Below are positions 25,045-34,762 of a stretch of DNA of 64,000 nt, piece after piece. The translations under genes and the position numbers were made by a program. Each line of letters starts with the position of its first letter. Position 1 is the stretch's first letter. Origin of the DNA: an uncultured Ruminococcus sp. (GTDB lineage: Bacteria > Bacillota > Clostridia > Lachnospirales > Lachnospiraceae); NCBI GenBank assembly GCA_946494335.1, contig CAMMBV010000003.1, forward strand, positions 1 through 64,000, given 5' to 3'. Under the pieces are notes generated by a model that ran no database searches, was not told where the DNA came from, and saw only the letters and a list, made by a program, of their open reading frames with translations.

Positions 25045-25428
25045 ATGAAAATTGAACATATTGCAATGTATGTAGAGGATTTGGAAGGCAGCAGAAATTT
25101 CTTTGAGAAATATTTTGGGGCTGTTTCAAACAGTGGGTATCATAATAAAAATACAGGGTTTCGTTCCTATTTTCTCACATTTGGCGATGGCGCCAGATTG
25201 GAAATTATGAATAAACCGGAAATGGACAGTGGTGAAAAAAGCGCAGCAAGAACAGGGTATGCCCATATTGCTTTTTCAGTAGGAAGTAAAGAAAAAGTGA
25301 ATGAATTAACAGAAAAGTTAAAAGGAGATGGCTTTGAAGTGATCAGCGGCCCGCGCATAACCGGGGACGGGTATTATGAAAGCTGTATTATAGATATTGA
25401 GATGAATCAAATTGAGATAACTATTTAA
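25045..25428 (+). CDS. VOC superfamily (glyoxalase/bleomycin-resistance-like) protein
   Basis: A 127-residue single-domain protein with paired beta-alpha-beta-beta-beta modules. It starts MKIEHIAMYVEDLEGSRNFF and has YAHIAFSVGS and the terminal MNQIEITI, placing His5, His near residue 73 and a C-terminal Glu as likely metal ligands. The GFRSYFLTFGDGARLEIM strand is typical of lactoylglutathione-lyase-like members. The reaction cannot be predicted; members include isomerases, lyases and resistance proteins. It is followed after 38 bases by the flavin oxidoreductase gene, suggesting one unit. Confidence 0.85.
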   Translation: MKIEHIAMYVEDLEGSRNFFEKYFGAVSNSGYHNKNTGFRSYFLTFGDGARLEIMNKPEMDSGEKSAARTGYAHIAFSVGSKEKVNELTEKLKGDGFEVISGPRITGDGYYESCIIDIEMNQIEITI

Positions 25429-25466
25429 CTTATCAGAGTTCATGTATGTTTTGGAGGAATATCAGT

Positions 25467-26471
25467 ATGGCGCATATGAAGGATCCGATCACCATCAACC
25501 ATTTATCATTAAAAAACAGGTTGGTTATGCCGCCGATGGCGACATCCCAGACGGAAGACGGCACTGTAAATGAAAAACTGTTGGATTATTATGGAGAAAA
25601 GTCTGCGGGAGGATATATTGGACTGGTTATTACGGAGCACAGCTATGTAAATCCGCAGGGGAGAGCGAATCCGGGGCAGATGTCAATTGCCTGCGACAGC
25701 AATATTGACGGGCTGAAGCGTCTGGTGCAGGTGATTCATCAAAATGGTACAAAGGTGCTTGCGCAGATTAATCATGCCGGAAGTGCAGCCAGCAGAAAAG
25801 TGACCGGGATGGAAACCATCAGCGCCAGTGCCGTTCTGCACGAAGGAATGTTAGGAAGAAATGGCGAACTGCCTCAGGAAATGACAAAAGGGCAGATTGA
25901 ACAGACAATAAAGGATTTTGCCGCTGCAGCCAGGAGGGCCAGGGAAGCCGGCTATGATGGGGTTGAGATACATGCTGCCCATGGCTACCTTCTGAATCAG
26001 TTCTATTCACCGCTGACAAACAAGAGAGAAGATGAGTACGGTGCAGCTGCGATGGAGGGGCGTCTGAGAATCCATAAGGAAATCATTCAGGCAGTCAGAG
26101 CGGAAGTTGGGGAGGATTATCTTCTGGCAGTAAGGCTTGGAGGATGTGATTATACGGAAGGAGGTTCTACCATTGAGGACAGCGTGGAGGCGTCGGTTCT
26201 GCTTGAAAGTTATGGTATAGATCTGCTTGACATTTCCGGCGGGATGAATGGTTATATCATACCAGGGAATAAGGAGCCAGGATACTTTTCGGATATGAGT
26301 GAACGGATTAAAGAAGAGGTGACGGTTCCTGTGATTCTCACCGGGGGAGTCAGAGACTGGGGCAGCGCGGAAAAGTTGTTAAGGGAAGGAAAGGCGGATT
26401 TGATTGGCGTTGGCAGGGCTATCTTGAAGGATTCCCTGTGGCCGGAGAAAATGATGAAGGGGAGCCTGTAA
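25467..26471 (+). CDS. NADH:flavin oxidoreductase (Old Yellow Enzyme family)
   Basis: A 334-residue FMN-binding TIM barrel. Visible features are LKNRLVMPPMAT at the start, QINHAGSAA, and EIHAAHGYLLNQFYSPLTNKR carrying the substrate-binding His-Ala-Ala-His. TGGVRDWGSAEKLL and IGVGRAILKD form the phosphate-binding end. It lacks the C-terminal iron-sulfur/FAD domains of the larger 2,4-dienoyl-CoA reductases, so it is the short form. It probably reduces activated double bonds using NAD(P)H. ATG 25467 is chosen because GGAGG lies at 25453-25457, inside the longer reading frame. Confidence 0.9.
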   Translation: MAHMKDPITINHLSLKNRLVMPPMATSQTEDGTVNEKLLDYYGEKSAGGYIGLVITEHSYVNPQGRANPGQMSIACDSNIDGLKRLVQVIHQNGTKVLAQINHAGSAASRKVTGMETISASAVLHEGMLGRNGELPQEMTKGQIEQTIKDFAAAARRAREAGYDGVEIHAAHGYLLNQFYSPLTNKREDEYGAAAMEGRLRIHKEIIQAVRAEVGEDYLLAVRLGGCDYTEGGSTIEDSVEASVLLESYGIDLLDISGGMNGYIIPGNKEPGYFSDMSERIKEEVTVPVILTGGVRDWGSAEKLLREGKADLIGVGRAILKDSLWPEKMMKGSL

Positions 26472-26502
26472 TACGACCTGTCATAGTTTAACTATTATGA
26501 AG

Positions 26503-26528
26503 AGCATCGGTCAGAAATGACTGGTGCT
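26503..26528 (+). terminator. Hairpin after the flavin oxidoreductase gene, probable terminator
   Basis: AGCATCGGTCA (26503-26513), GAAA loop and TGACTGGTGCT (26518-26528) pair with two G-T wobbles. Only a short T-rich tail follows (TGTTTCAT), so it may be weak. Confidence 0.5.
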
Positions 26529-26548
26529 TGTTTCATGTATTTCAGCCA

Positions 26549-26576
26549 GCAGGCCGAACTGTAACGAAAAATGCAA
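26549..26576 (+). repeat. Direct repeat, left copy, bounding the structured element
   Basis: AGGCCGAACTGTAACGAAAA is its core. It matches 26759-26787 with one substitution and one extra A in the A run. Confidence 0.8.
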
Positions 26577-26758
26577 CTATTCAGCCTGATGACTGAATAG
26601 TCGTTTATTTCAGCCAGCAGGCCCCAGACCCGTCGGCTTTGCCGTCGGACGCTGCTAATGCAGCTTTTGTCCGGGGCTTAATGGGCGTTCCGCCCATATC
26701 AAAGGAATCGTCCAGCATGCCGCAGGTAAACCTGCGCATTCTGCCCGATTCTTTTGCT

Positions 26759-26787
26759 GCAGGCCAAACTGTAACGAAAAAATGCAA
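26759..26787 (+). repeat. Direct repeat, right copy, bounding the structured element
   Basis: AGGCCAAACTGTAACGAAAA is its core, 210 bases downstream of the left copy and ending 18 bases before the heat-shock -35 box. Confidence 0.8.
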
Positions 26788-26804
26788 AAAATAAAATCCA
26801 CCTA

Positions 26805-26833
26805 TTGACAAAGGGGAAAGGCAGGTGTATATT
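26805..26833 (+). promoter_or_regulatory. Heat-shock operon promoter
   Basis: TTGACA (26805-26810), a 17-base spacer and TATATT (26828-26833), followed by the CIRCE operator at the expected start of transcription. Confidence 0.9.
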
Positions 26834-26844
26834 AGCGTTAGATG

Positions 26845-26871
26845 TTAGCACTCCACTTAATCGAGTGCTAA
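26845..26871. promoter_or_regulatory. CIRCE operator (HrcA-binding site) of the hrcA operon
   Basis: TTAGCACTC, nine bases, GAGTGCTAA: a perfect match to the CIRCE consensus. It should mediate autoregulation by HrcA. Confidence 0.98.
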
Positions 26872-26899
26872 CAAATCTAAAGCAGAAAGGGGCAACCGG

Positions 26900-27937
26900 A
26901 TGGAGAAAGAGTTGGATGAAAGAAAACAGAAAATCCTGAATGCGATTATCCAGACTTACCTGGAGACAGGGGAACCGGTGGGCTCCAGAACAATTTCCAA
27001 ATATACAGATCTGAATTTGAGCTCGGCTACGATCAGAAATGAGATGTCTGATCTGGAAGATATGGGTTATATTCTTCAGCCCCATACTTCAGCCGGGAGG
27101 ATTCCTTCTGATAAAGGATACCGTCTGTATGTGGATACTCTGATGAGGGAAAAAGAGGAAGAAGTTTCTGAAATAAAGGAATTGATGATTCAGAAAACTG
27201 ACCGCATGGAAAAAGTTTTAAAACAGGTCGTTAAAGTTCTGGCATCCAATACCAATTACGCTACGATGATCACAGGTCCTTCCTATCATCACACGAAAGT
27301 GAAATTTATTCAGCTTTCTAAAGTGAGAGTGGATCAGCTTCTGGCGGTGATTGTGGTAGACGGCAATATGGTAAAGAATCAGATGATTGATCTGGAAGAG
27401 GAGATGGATGACGAGACTGTCCTGAAGCTGAATCTTTTGCTGAACACGCAGCTGAACGGGCTGACGGTGGAAGAGATCAGCCTTGGCATGATTGCAAAGC
27501 TGAAGGAGCAGGCCGGTATTCACAGCGGTGTGGTAAGCCAGGTACTGGATGCAATTGCAGCTGCAATTTCCGAGGAAGATGAGATGCCGGTGTTTACCAG
27601 CGGAGCTACCAATATTTTAAAGTATCCGGAGCTCTCTGACGGTGAGATGGCTACACAGCTGATTTCCGCATTTGAGGAAAAAAGACCGCTGGCAGAACTT
27701 TTGCAGGAGACGAAAAGTGAAGACGGTGAAGAGACCGGGATCCAGATTTATATCGGCAGTGAATCACCAATTAAAACCATGAAAGACTGCAGTGTGGTGA
27801 CGGCTACCTACGAACTGGGAGACGGCATGACAGGAACGATAGGCATTATCGGACCGAAACGGATGGATTACGAAAATGTTGTGGATAATCTGAAAACGCT
27901 GAAGGCGCAGCTGGATTCGATTTTTAAGAAAGAATAG
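26900..27937 (+). CDS. hrcA: Heat-inducible transcription repressor HrcA
   Basis: A 345-residue repressor that binds CIRCE elements and is kept active by GroEL. The N-terminal winged helix is clear (ERKQKILNAIIQTYLETGEP, then SSATIRNEMSDLEDMGYI), with the characteristic QPHTSAGRIPSDKGYRLYVD. The rest is the dimerisation domain, ending in YENVVDNLKTL. It is first gene of hrcA-grpE-dnaK-dnaJ, with CIRCE directly upstream; a second CIRCE precedes groES at 49554. ATG 26900 follows GAAAGGGG. Confidence 0.97.
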   Translation: MEKELDERKQKILNAIIQTYLETGEPVGSRTISKYTDLNLSSATIRNEMSDLEDMGYILQPHTSAGRIPSDKGYRLYVDTLMREKEEEVSEIKELMIQKTDRMEKVLKQVVKVLASNTNYATMITGPSYHHTKVKFIQLSKVRVDQLLAVIVVDGNMVKNQMIDLEEEMDDETVLKLNLLLNTQLNGLTVEEISLGMIAKLKEQAGIHSGVVSQVLDAIAAAISEEDEMPVFTSGATNILKYPELSDGEMATQLISAFEEKRPLAELLQETKSEDGEETGIQIYIGSESPIKTMKDCSVVTATYELGDGMTGTIGIIGPKRMDYENVVDNLKTLKAQLDSIFKKE

Positions 27938-27961
27938 TAAGGCATTTGCCGGAAGGGTGGA

Positions 27962-28588
27962 ATGAGAATGGCGGAAGAAAAAAAACAGGAAGATTTAAAC
28001 AAAGAAGCAGAAGTAAATGAGGAAGTGACACAGGGGCAGACCGAAGAGCAGGAACAGCCGGAAACTCCGGAAGATGACAAAGAGGAGACGGCCAAAGAAA
28101 AGGAGGAAGCTCCGGAGAAAAAGCGCTTCGGAAAGAAGAAAGACAAAAAAGATAAGAAAGATGAAAAAATAGAGGAGCTGACAGATCAGCTGAAACGCCA
28201 GATGGCGGAATTTGACAATTACAGAAAGCGTACGGAAAAAGAGAAAGCCAGTATGTATGTGATTGGGGCCAAGGAAATTGTAGAGAAAATGCTTCCGATT
28301 GTGGACAATTTCGAAAGAGGCCTGGCTCAGGTTCCGGATGAGCAGAAGGATGATCCTTTTGTGGATGGCATGAACAAAGTATACAAACAGCTGATGACAG
28401 CCTTAAGCGAGGCAGGGGTCACGCCGATTGAGGCAGTCGGCAAGGAGTTTGATCCGAATCTTCATAATGCGGTAATGCATGTGGAAGATGAAGAGGCCGG
28501 CGAAAATATCGTTGTGGAAGAATTCCAGAAAGGATATTTATATAAAGATTTCGTGGTCAGACACAGCATGGTAAAAGTTGCAAACTGA
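27962..28588 (+). CDS. grpE: Nucleotide exchange factor GrpE
   Basis: A 208-residue dimeric co-chaperone that releases ADP from DnaK. The first about 65 residues are acidic and lysine-rich low-complexity sequence. A long coiled-coil helix follows (QLKRQMAEFDNYRKRTEKEK), then the beta-domain with VDNFERGLAQ, GVTPIEAVGKEFDPNLHNAV and the terminal VVRHSMVKVAN. The charged N-terminal extension is longer than in many homologues. It lies 24 bases after hrcA. An alternative ATG at 27968 is six bases downstream. Confidence 0.96.
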   Translation: MRMAEEKKQEDLNKEAEVNEEVTQGQTEEQEQPETPEDDKEETAKEKEEAPEKKRFGKKKDKKDKKDEKIEELTDQLKRQMAEFDNYRKRTEKEKASMYVIGAKEIVEKMLPIVDNFERGLAQVPDEQKDDPFVDGMNKVYKQLMTALSEAGVTPIEAVGKEFDPNLHNAVMHVEDEEAGENIVVEEFQKGYLYKDFVVRHSMVKVAN

Positions 28589-28605
28589 CCCGCAGTGACA
28601 GATAA

Positions 28606-30489
<1,884 letters not shown>

Positions 30490-30515
30490 TATAGTCAATT
30501 GGACGATTAAAGCGG

Positions 30516-30544
30516 GACTCACGGATACTATGTGTTCGTGAGTC
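30516..30544 (+). other. Hairpin between dnaK and dnaJ
   Basis: GACTCACG (30516-30523) pairs perfectly with CGTGAGTC (30537-30544) across a 13-base loop. No T tract follows. It may protect or process the mRNA and lower dnaJ relative to dnaK. Confidence 0.6.
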
Positions 30545-30581
30545 ACGGTTATGATATTTGAAAGATTGAAAGGTGAACATC

Positions 30582-31778
30582 ATGGCGGAAAAGCGAGATT
30601 ACTATGAAGTTCTGGGTGTGGACCGTGGGGCGGATGATGCCACATTAAAAAAAGCATATCGAAAACTGGCCAAAAAGTATCATCCGGATGTGAATCCCGG
30701 TGATACGGATGCAGAGAAAAAATTCAAGGAAGCGACAGAAGCCTACGGCGTGCTGAGCGATCCGGAAAAACGGAAACAGTATGATCAATTTGGCCATGCA
30801 GCCTTTGAAGGCGGAGCCGGAGGCGGTTATGGCGGCTTCGGCGGCTTTGATTTCAGCGGCCAGGATATGGGAGATATCTTCGGTGATCTGTTCGGCGATC
30901 TGTTCGGCGGCGGAGCGTCCAGGAGACGTGCCAATAATGGTCCCATGAAGGGTGCCAGCCTGCGGGCGGTTATTCATATCAGTTTCCAGGAAGCAGTGTT
31001 CGGCTGTGAAAAGGAACTGGAGATTAAGCTGAAGGAAACCTGTACGGTCTGCAATGGTTCGGGAGCAAAACCGGGCACGCAGCCGGAGACCTGTCCTAAA
31101 TGTAACGGTGAGGGACAGATCGTCTATACACAGCAGTCTCTGTTCGGCATGGTTCGGAATGTACAGACCTGTCCGGAGTGTAACGGCAGCGGCAAGGTGA
31201 TTAAGGATAAATGTACATCCTGCCGGGGTACAGGTTATGTGACGGTTCCAAAGAAAATTAAAGTGACGGTTCCGGCCGGCATTGACGATGGCCAGAGCAT
31301 TCGAATCCGGGATAAGGGCGAGCCGGGCAAAAACGGCGGTCCCAGAGGCGATCTTCTGGTGGAAGTACAGGTGGCGCGCCATCCCATCTTCCAGCGCCAG
31401 GATCTGAACATATTCTCCACCGCGCCTATCACTTATGCACAGGCGGCGCTGGGCGGCGACGTGCGGATCAGCACGGTGGACGGCGACGTGATGTACAGCG
31501 TGAAGCCGGGTACCCAGACGGATACCAAGATCCGGCTGAAAGGGAAAGGAGTGCCCTCTCTGCGCAATAAAAATGTCAGAGGCGACCATTATGTGACGCT
31601 GGTGGTTCAGGTGCCTACCAAATTGAACGAAGAGGCGAAAGAAGCGCTTCGCGCCTTCGATGCGGCCTGTGGAAACAGACCGGCTCCTGAAGGAAAGAGC
31701 GGCGATAAAAAAAGTGAGAAGCGCGGCGAAAAGAAAAAGAGTTTCATGGATAAATTAAAAGAGACTTTTGAAGAATAA
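30582..31778 (+). CDS. dnaJ: Chaperone protein DnaJ (Hsp40)
   Basis: A 398-residue DnaK co-chaperone with all type I parts. The J domain (residues 1-70) carries YHPDVNPGD with the HPD motif. A glycine/phenylalanine linker follows, then four CxxCxGxG zinc motifs ([32 protein letters not shown]). The C-terminal domains end in a lysine-rich tail. ATG 30582 is chosen over GTG 30573 because the AAGGTG ribosome binding site overlaps the latter. Confidence 0.97.
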   Translation: MAEKRDYYEVLGVDRGADDATLKKAYRKLAKKYHPDVNPGDTDAEKKFKEATEAYGVLSDPEKRKQYDQFGHAAFEGGAGGGYGGFGGFDFSGQDMGDIFGDLFGDLFGGGASRRRANNGPMKGASLRAVIHISFQEAVFGCEKELEIKLKETCTVCNGSGAKPGTQPETCPKCNGEGQIVYTQQSLFGMVRNVQTCPECNGSGKVIKDKCTSCRGTGYVTVPKKIKVTVPAGIDDGQSIRIRDKGEPGKNGGPRGDLLVEVQVARHPIFQRQDLNIFSTAPITYAQAALGGDVRISTVDGDVMYSVKPGTQTDTKIRLKGKGVPSLRNKNVRGDHYVTLVVQVPTKLNEEAKEALRAFDAACGNRPAPEGKSGDKKSEKRGEKKKSFMDKLKETFEE

Positions 31779-31783
31779 AAAAA

Positions 31784-31813
31784 GACCCGGTGCAGTAAGT
31801 GCAGCGGGCCTTT
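31784..31813 (+). terminator. Terminator-like hairpin after dnaJ
   Basis: CCCGGTGCA (31786-31794) pairs with TGCAGCGGG (31800-31808) with one mismatch. The T tail is short (TTTCC), so readthrough into prmA is possible. Confidence 0.6.
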
Positions 31814-31817
31814 CCTA

Positions 31818-31846
31818 TTGTGGTTTTTGGGTTTTTCGTGTATGAT
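31818..31846 (+). promoter_or_regulatory. Probable promoter of prmA
   Basis: TTGTGG (31818-31823), a 17-base spacer and TATGAT (31841-31846), 28 bases before the start codon. The -35 is weak. Confidence 0.5.
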
Positions 31847-31873
31847 AGGTAGGAACTGATACGGAGGAACGCT

Positions 31874-32830
31874 ATGAAGTGGAATAAATTTACATTAAAA
31901 ACAAAGGCAGAGGCGGAAGACCTGGTTATCTCAGCCCTTGCAGACGTGGGAATTTTAGGTGTGGAGATTGAAGATCATGTGCCGCTGTCCGAGACAGACA
32001 AACAGCAGATGTTCGTTGACATACTTCCGGACATGCCGGAAAATGACGGCGTGGCTTATCTGAACTTTTATCTGGACGAAGAAGAGGATAAAGAAGAAAT
32101 TCTGGTGAAGGTAAGACAGGCGCTGGAGGAACTGAAAGAATTTACAGATATCGGGGAGGGAACCATAGAAGAATCCCAGACGGAGGATAAGGACTGGATC
32201 AATAACTGGAAAGAGTATTTTAAACAGTTCTATGTGGACGATATTCTGATCATCCCTTCCTGGGAAGAGGTAAAGCCGGAAGACAGGGACAAAATGATTA
32301 TCCATATCGATCCGGGCACCGCCTTTGGCACGGGAATGCATGAGACGACACAGCTGTGCATCCGTCAGCTGAAAAAGTATGTGACGCCAAAAACAGAGCT
32401 GCTGGATGTGGGAACGGGAAGCGGTATCCTGTCTATCGCGGCGCTGAAGCTGGGAGCCCGCCATGCGGTGGGAACGGATCTGGATGTGTGTGCAGTTACG
32501 GCGGTGGAAGAAAATAAAGCGGCCAATGATATCGCTGCGGATGATTTTACCATGATGATCGGCAATATTATTGACGATCGGGAAATACAGGATGCGGTCG
32601 GATACGAAAAATATGATATTGTGGTGGCAAACATACTGGCGGAGGTGCTGGTGATGCTGACACCTGTCATTGTGAAGCAGATGAAACCTGGTGCATACTA
32701 CATTACTTCCGGCATTCTGGCGGAAAAAGAAAAGGTGGTGACCGCCGCCATTGAGCTGGCGGGACTTGAGGTGACGGAAGTTACTTATCAGGGAGAATGG
32801 GTGTCTGTGACAGCGCGCAAACGGGAGTGA
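31874..32830 (+). CDS. prmA: Ribosomal protein L11 methyltransferase
   Basis: A 318-residue SAM-dependent enzyme that trimethylates ribosomal protein L11. The N-terminal substrate domain (W-K-F-T-L-K start) is followed by IHIDPGTAFGTGMHETTQLC, LLDVGTGSGILSIAALKLGA (SAM loop) and VVANILAEVL, all PrmA hallmarks. It is the first of a run of RNA/protein modification genes, prmA-rsmE-desulfurase-thiI, behind the dnaJ terminator. AACGGAGG-type ribosome binding site before ATG 31874. Confidence 0.95.
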   Translation: MKWNKFTLKTKAEAEDLVISALADVGILGVEIEDHVPLSETDKQQMFVDILPDMPENDGVAYLNFYLDEEEDKEEILVKVRQALEELKEFTDIGEGTIEESQTEDKDWINNWKEYFKQFYVDDILIIPSWEEVKPEDRDKMIIHIDPGTAFGTGMHETTQLCIRQLKKYVTPKTELLDVGTGSGILSIAALKLGARHAVGTDLDVCAVTAVEENKAANDIAADDFTMMIGNIIDDREIQDAVGYEKYDIVVANILAEVLVMLTPVIVKQMKPGAYYITSGILAEKEKVVTAAIELAGLEVTEVTYQGEWVSVTARKRE

Positions 32831-32832
32831 TT

Positions 32833-33576
32833 ATGTATCGTTTTTTTGTCAGTGAAGATCAGATTGATCAAAACAGAATATATATCCGGGGGCAGGAGGT
32901 CAATCATATCAAAAATGTTCTGCGGATGAAGCCGGGAGAAGAGATGTGCGTCAGTACTGGAGGGAATCTGGAATACCGGTGTGCCATTTTGGAGTACAGG
33001 GAAAGTGAGGCTGTGGCTGAAATTCGTTATATTCAGGAAACAGAGCTGGAGCTGCCCTCAAAGATCACGCTGTTTCAGGGGCTGCCCAAGTCAGATAAGA
33101 TGGACCTGATTGTCCAGAAAACGGTGGAGCTGGGTGTTTGTGAGATTGTTCCGGTGGCTATGAAGCGGTCTGTGGTGAAGCTGGATGAGAAAAAGGAAGC
33201 TTCCCGGCTGAAACGATGGAATGCGATTGCCAAAAGCGCAGCACAGCAGGCGAAACGAATGATTATTCCGCGGGTAACTCCTGTTATGACCTTTGCGCAA
33301 GCCCTGGATAAGGCGAAAGAAAATGAAGTCATTCTGATGCCTTATGAGCTGGCCAGAGGGATAGAGGAATCGAAACAGATTATAAGAGCTATTCGGCCCG
33401 GCCAGTCGGTCTGTGTATTTATCGGCCCGGAAGGCGGGTTTGATGAGGAAGAGGCCAGAATGGCGCGGGAAGCCGGCGCATCCTTTCTCACCCTGGGAAA
33501 ACGGATTTTAAGAACGGAGACGGCAGGTATGACCATGCTGTCCATTTTGATGTTTCAGCTGGAGCAGGAGGAATAG
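32833..33576 (+). CDS. rsmE: 16S rRNA (uracil1498-N3)-methyltransferase
   Basis: A 247-residue SPOUT-class methyltransferase that modifies U1498 of 16S rRNA. It has the N-terminal PUA-like part with HIKNVLRMKPGE, then FQGLPKSDKMDLIVQKTVEL, AAQQAKR, and the knot region IGPEGGFDEEE, LGKRILRTETA. ATG 32833 lies two bases after the prmA stop; longer in-frame starts would lie inside prmA. Tight spacing with the next gene (six bases) shows an operon. Confidence 0.95.
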   Translation: MYRFFVSEDQIDQNRIYIRGQEVNHIKNVLRMKPGEEMCVSTGGNLEYRCAILEYRESEAVAEIRYIQETELELPSKITLFQGLPKSDKMDLIVQKTVELGVCEIVPVAMKRSVVKLDEKKEASRLKRWNAIAKSAAQQAKRMIIPRVTPVMTFAQALDKAKENEVILMPYELARGIEESKQIIRAIRPGQSVCVFIGPEGGFDEEEARMAREAGASFLTLGKRILRTETAGMTMLSILMFQLEQEE

Positions 33577-33582
33577 ATAAAA

Positions 33583-34737
33583 ATGGAAGTATACTTGGAT
33601 AATTCAGCAACTACCAGATGCAGCCAAAAGGTATGCGATCTGATGGTTAAGATTCTAAGGGAAGACTATGGCAATCCATCCTCCATGCATTTAAAGGGTG
33701 TGGAGGCGGAGCGTTATATGAAAGAAGCGGCGGCCAGGATCGCAGCCACCATGAAGGTTTCACAACGGGAAATTTTTTTCACCTCAGGGGGCACGGAATC
33801 CAATAACTGGGCGCTGATCGGGACGGCTTTGGCCAATCAGAGAAGAGGAAAGCATCTGGTTATATCACAGGTGGAGCATCCGGCGGTTTCAGCGCCCGCC
33901 GCCTGGCTTGAAGAACAGGGCTTCGAAGTTACGGCGCTGCCGGCAGATCACCAGGGAAAAATTTCCCTGGAAGCTCTCAAAAAAGCCGTAAGACCCGATA
34001 CGATTCTGGTATCCGTCATGTACGTAAACAATGAAATCGGAGCGGTGGAGCCGGTTGAAGAAATGGGGCGGTGGCTGAAAAAAGAACACCCGGATATTGT
34101 CTTTCATGTGGATGCTATTCAGGCTTACGGGAAATACCGGATTTATCCGGAAAAAGCGGGAATTGACCTTCTGTCAGCCAGCGGTCATAAACTGCATGGT
34201 CCGAAAGGAGCCGGATTTTTATATATCAGTAAAAAGGTTAAGATTTCTCCCATTATCTGGGGCGGCGGACAGCAGGGCGGTATGCGTTCCGGTACGGACA
34301 ATGTGCCGGGAGCGGCAGGACTTGGTCTGGCAGCCCAGGAGGCTTATGAAAACCTGGAGGAAAAACGGGAATATCTGTATCAGCTGAAAGAAAAGCTGAC
34401 AGAAGGATTAAAAGAGCTGGATCAGGTGGTGCTGCATGGTCCGGAAGGAAGGCAGGGAGCGCCTCATATTGTCAGTGCTTCTTTCCTGGGAGTGAGAAGC
34501 GAAGTTCTTCTCCATGCGCTGGAGGACAAAAAGATTTATGTGTCGGCAGGTTCTGCCTGCTCCACCCATAAAAAGAGCAAAAGTCCCACACTGACAGCCA
34601 TAGAAGCGGACGCCAGGGAGAGAGAATCAGCAGTGCGCTTCAGCTTTTCCACGGAGAATACGGCAGAAGAGATCGCATACACGCTGAGTGCATTAAAAGA
34701 GCTTCTGCCTGTGCTGCGCCGCTACACCCGAAGCTAA
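33583..34737 (+). CDS. Cysteine desulfurase (NifS/IscS-like)
   Basis: A 384-residue PLP enzyme that takes sulfur from cysteine as an enzyme-bound persulfide. It shows YLDNSATTR at the start, SGGTESNN, the PLP lysine Lys203 in SASGHKLHGPKG, and the active Cys326 in SAGSACSTHKK. In Bacillus a dedicated desulfurase encoded next to thiI (NifZ) feeds tRNA thiolation. The same adjacency here, 25 bases from thiI, suggests that role rather than general iron-sulfur assembly. No iscU or suf gene is nearby. Confidence 0.92.
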   Translation: MEVYLDNSATTRCSQKVCDLMVKILREDYGNPSSMHLKGVEAERYMKEAAARIAATMKVSQREIFFTSGGTESNNWALIGTALANQRRGKHLVISQVEHPAVSAPAAWLEEQGFEVTALPADHQGKISLEALKKAVRPDTILVSVMYVNNEIGAVEPVEEMGRWLKKEHPDIVFHVDAIQAYGKYRIYPEKAGIDLLSASGHKLHGPKGAGFLYISKKVKISPIIWGGGQQGGMRSGTDNVPGAAGLGLAAQEAYENLEEKREYLYQLKEKLTEGLKELDQVVLHGPEGRQGAPHIVSASFLGVRSEVLLHALEDKKIYVSAGSACSTHKKSKSPTLTAIEADARERESAVRFSFSTENTAEEIAYTLSALKELLPVLRRYTRS

Positions 34738-34762
34738 AGACTGGGATAGAAAGGAAAAAATA

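Larger units (their letters stand above)
26538..26790. repeat. Multi-hairpin intergenic element with flanking direct repeats
   Basis: A gene-free stretch dense in pairing potential. In order: CTATTCAG/CTGAATAG (26577-26600), a branched stem GCCCCAGAC/GTCCGGGGC (26621-26677) enclosing CGTCGGC/GCCGTCG and GCTGC/GCAGC hairpins, ATGGGCG/CGCCCAT (26681-26697), and a long stem AAAGGAATCG/CGATTCTTTT (26701-26755) enclosing CGCAGG/CCTGCG. An 18-base exact repeat starts at 26538 and 26606. A 28-base near-exact direct repeat bounds the element. It has no long reading frame. It could be a small non-autonomous mobile element, a structured RNA or a multicopy intergenic repeat. Confidence 0.6.

Noticed and set aside
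30645-31589. 314-codon minus-strand frame opposite dnaJ
   Set aside because: DnaJ is certain on the plus strand; the antisense frame lacks domains and a ribosome binding site.
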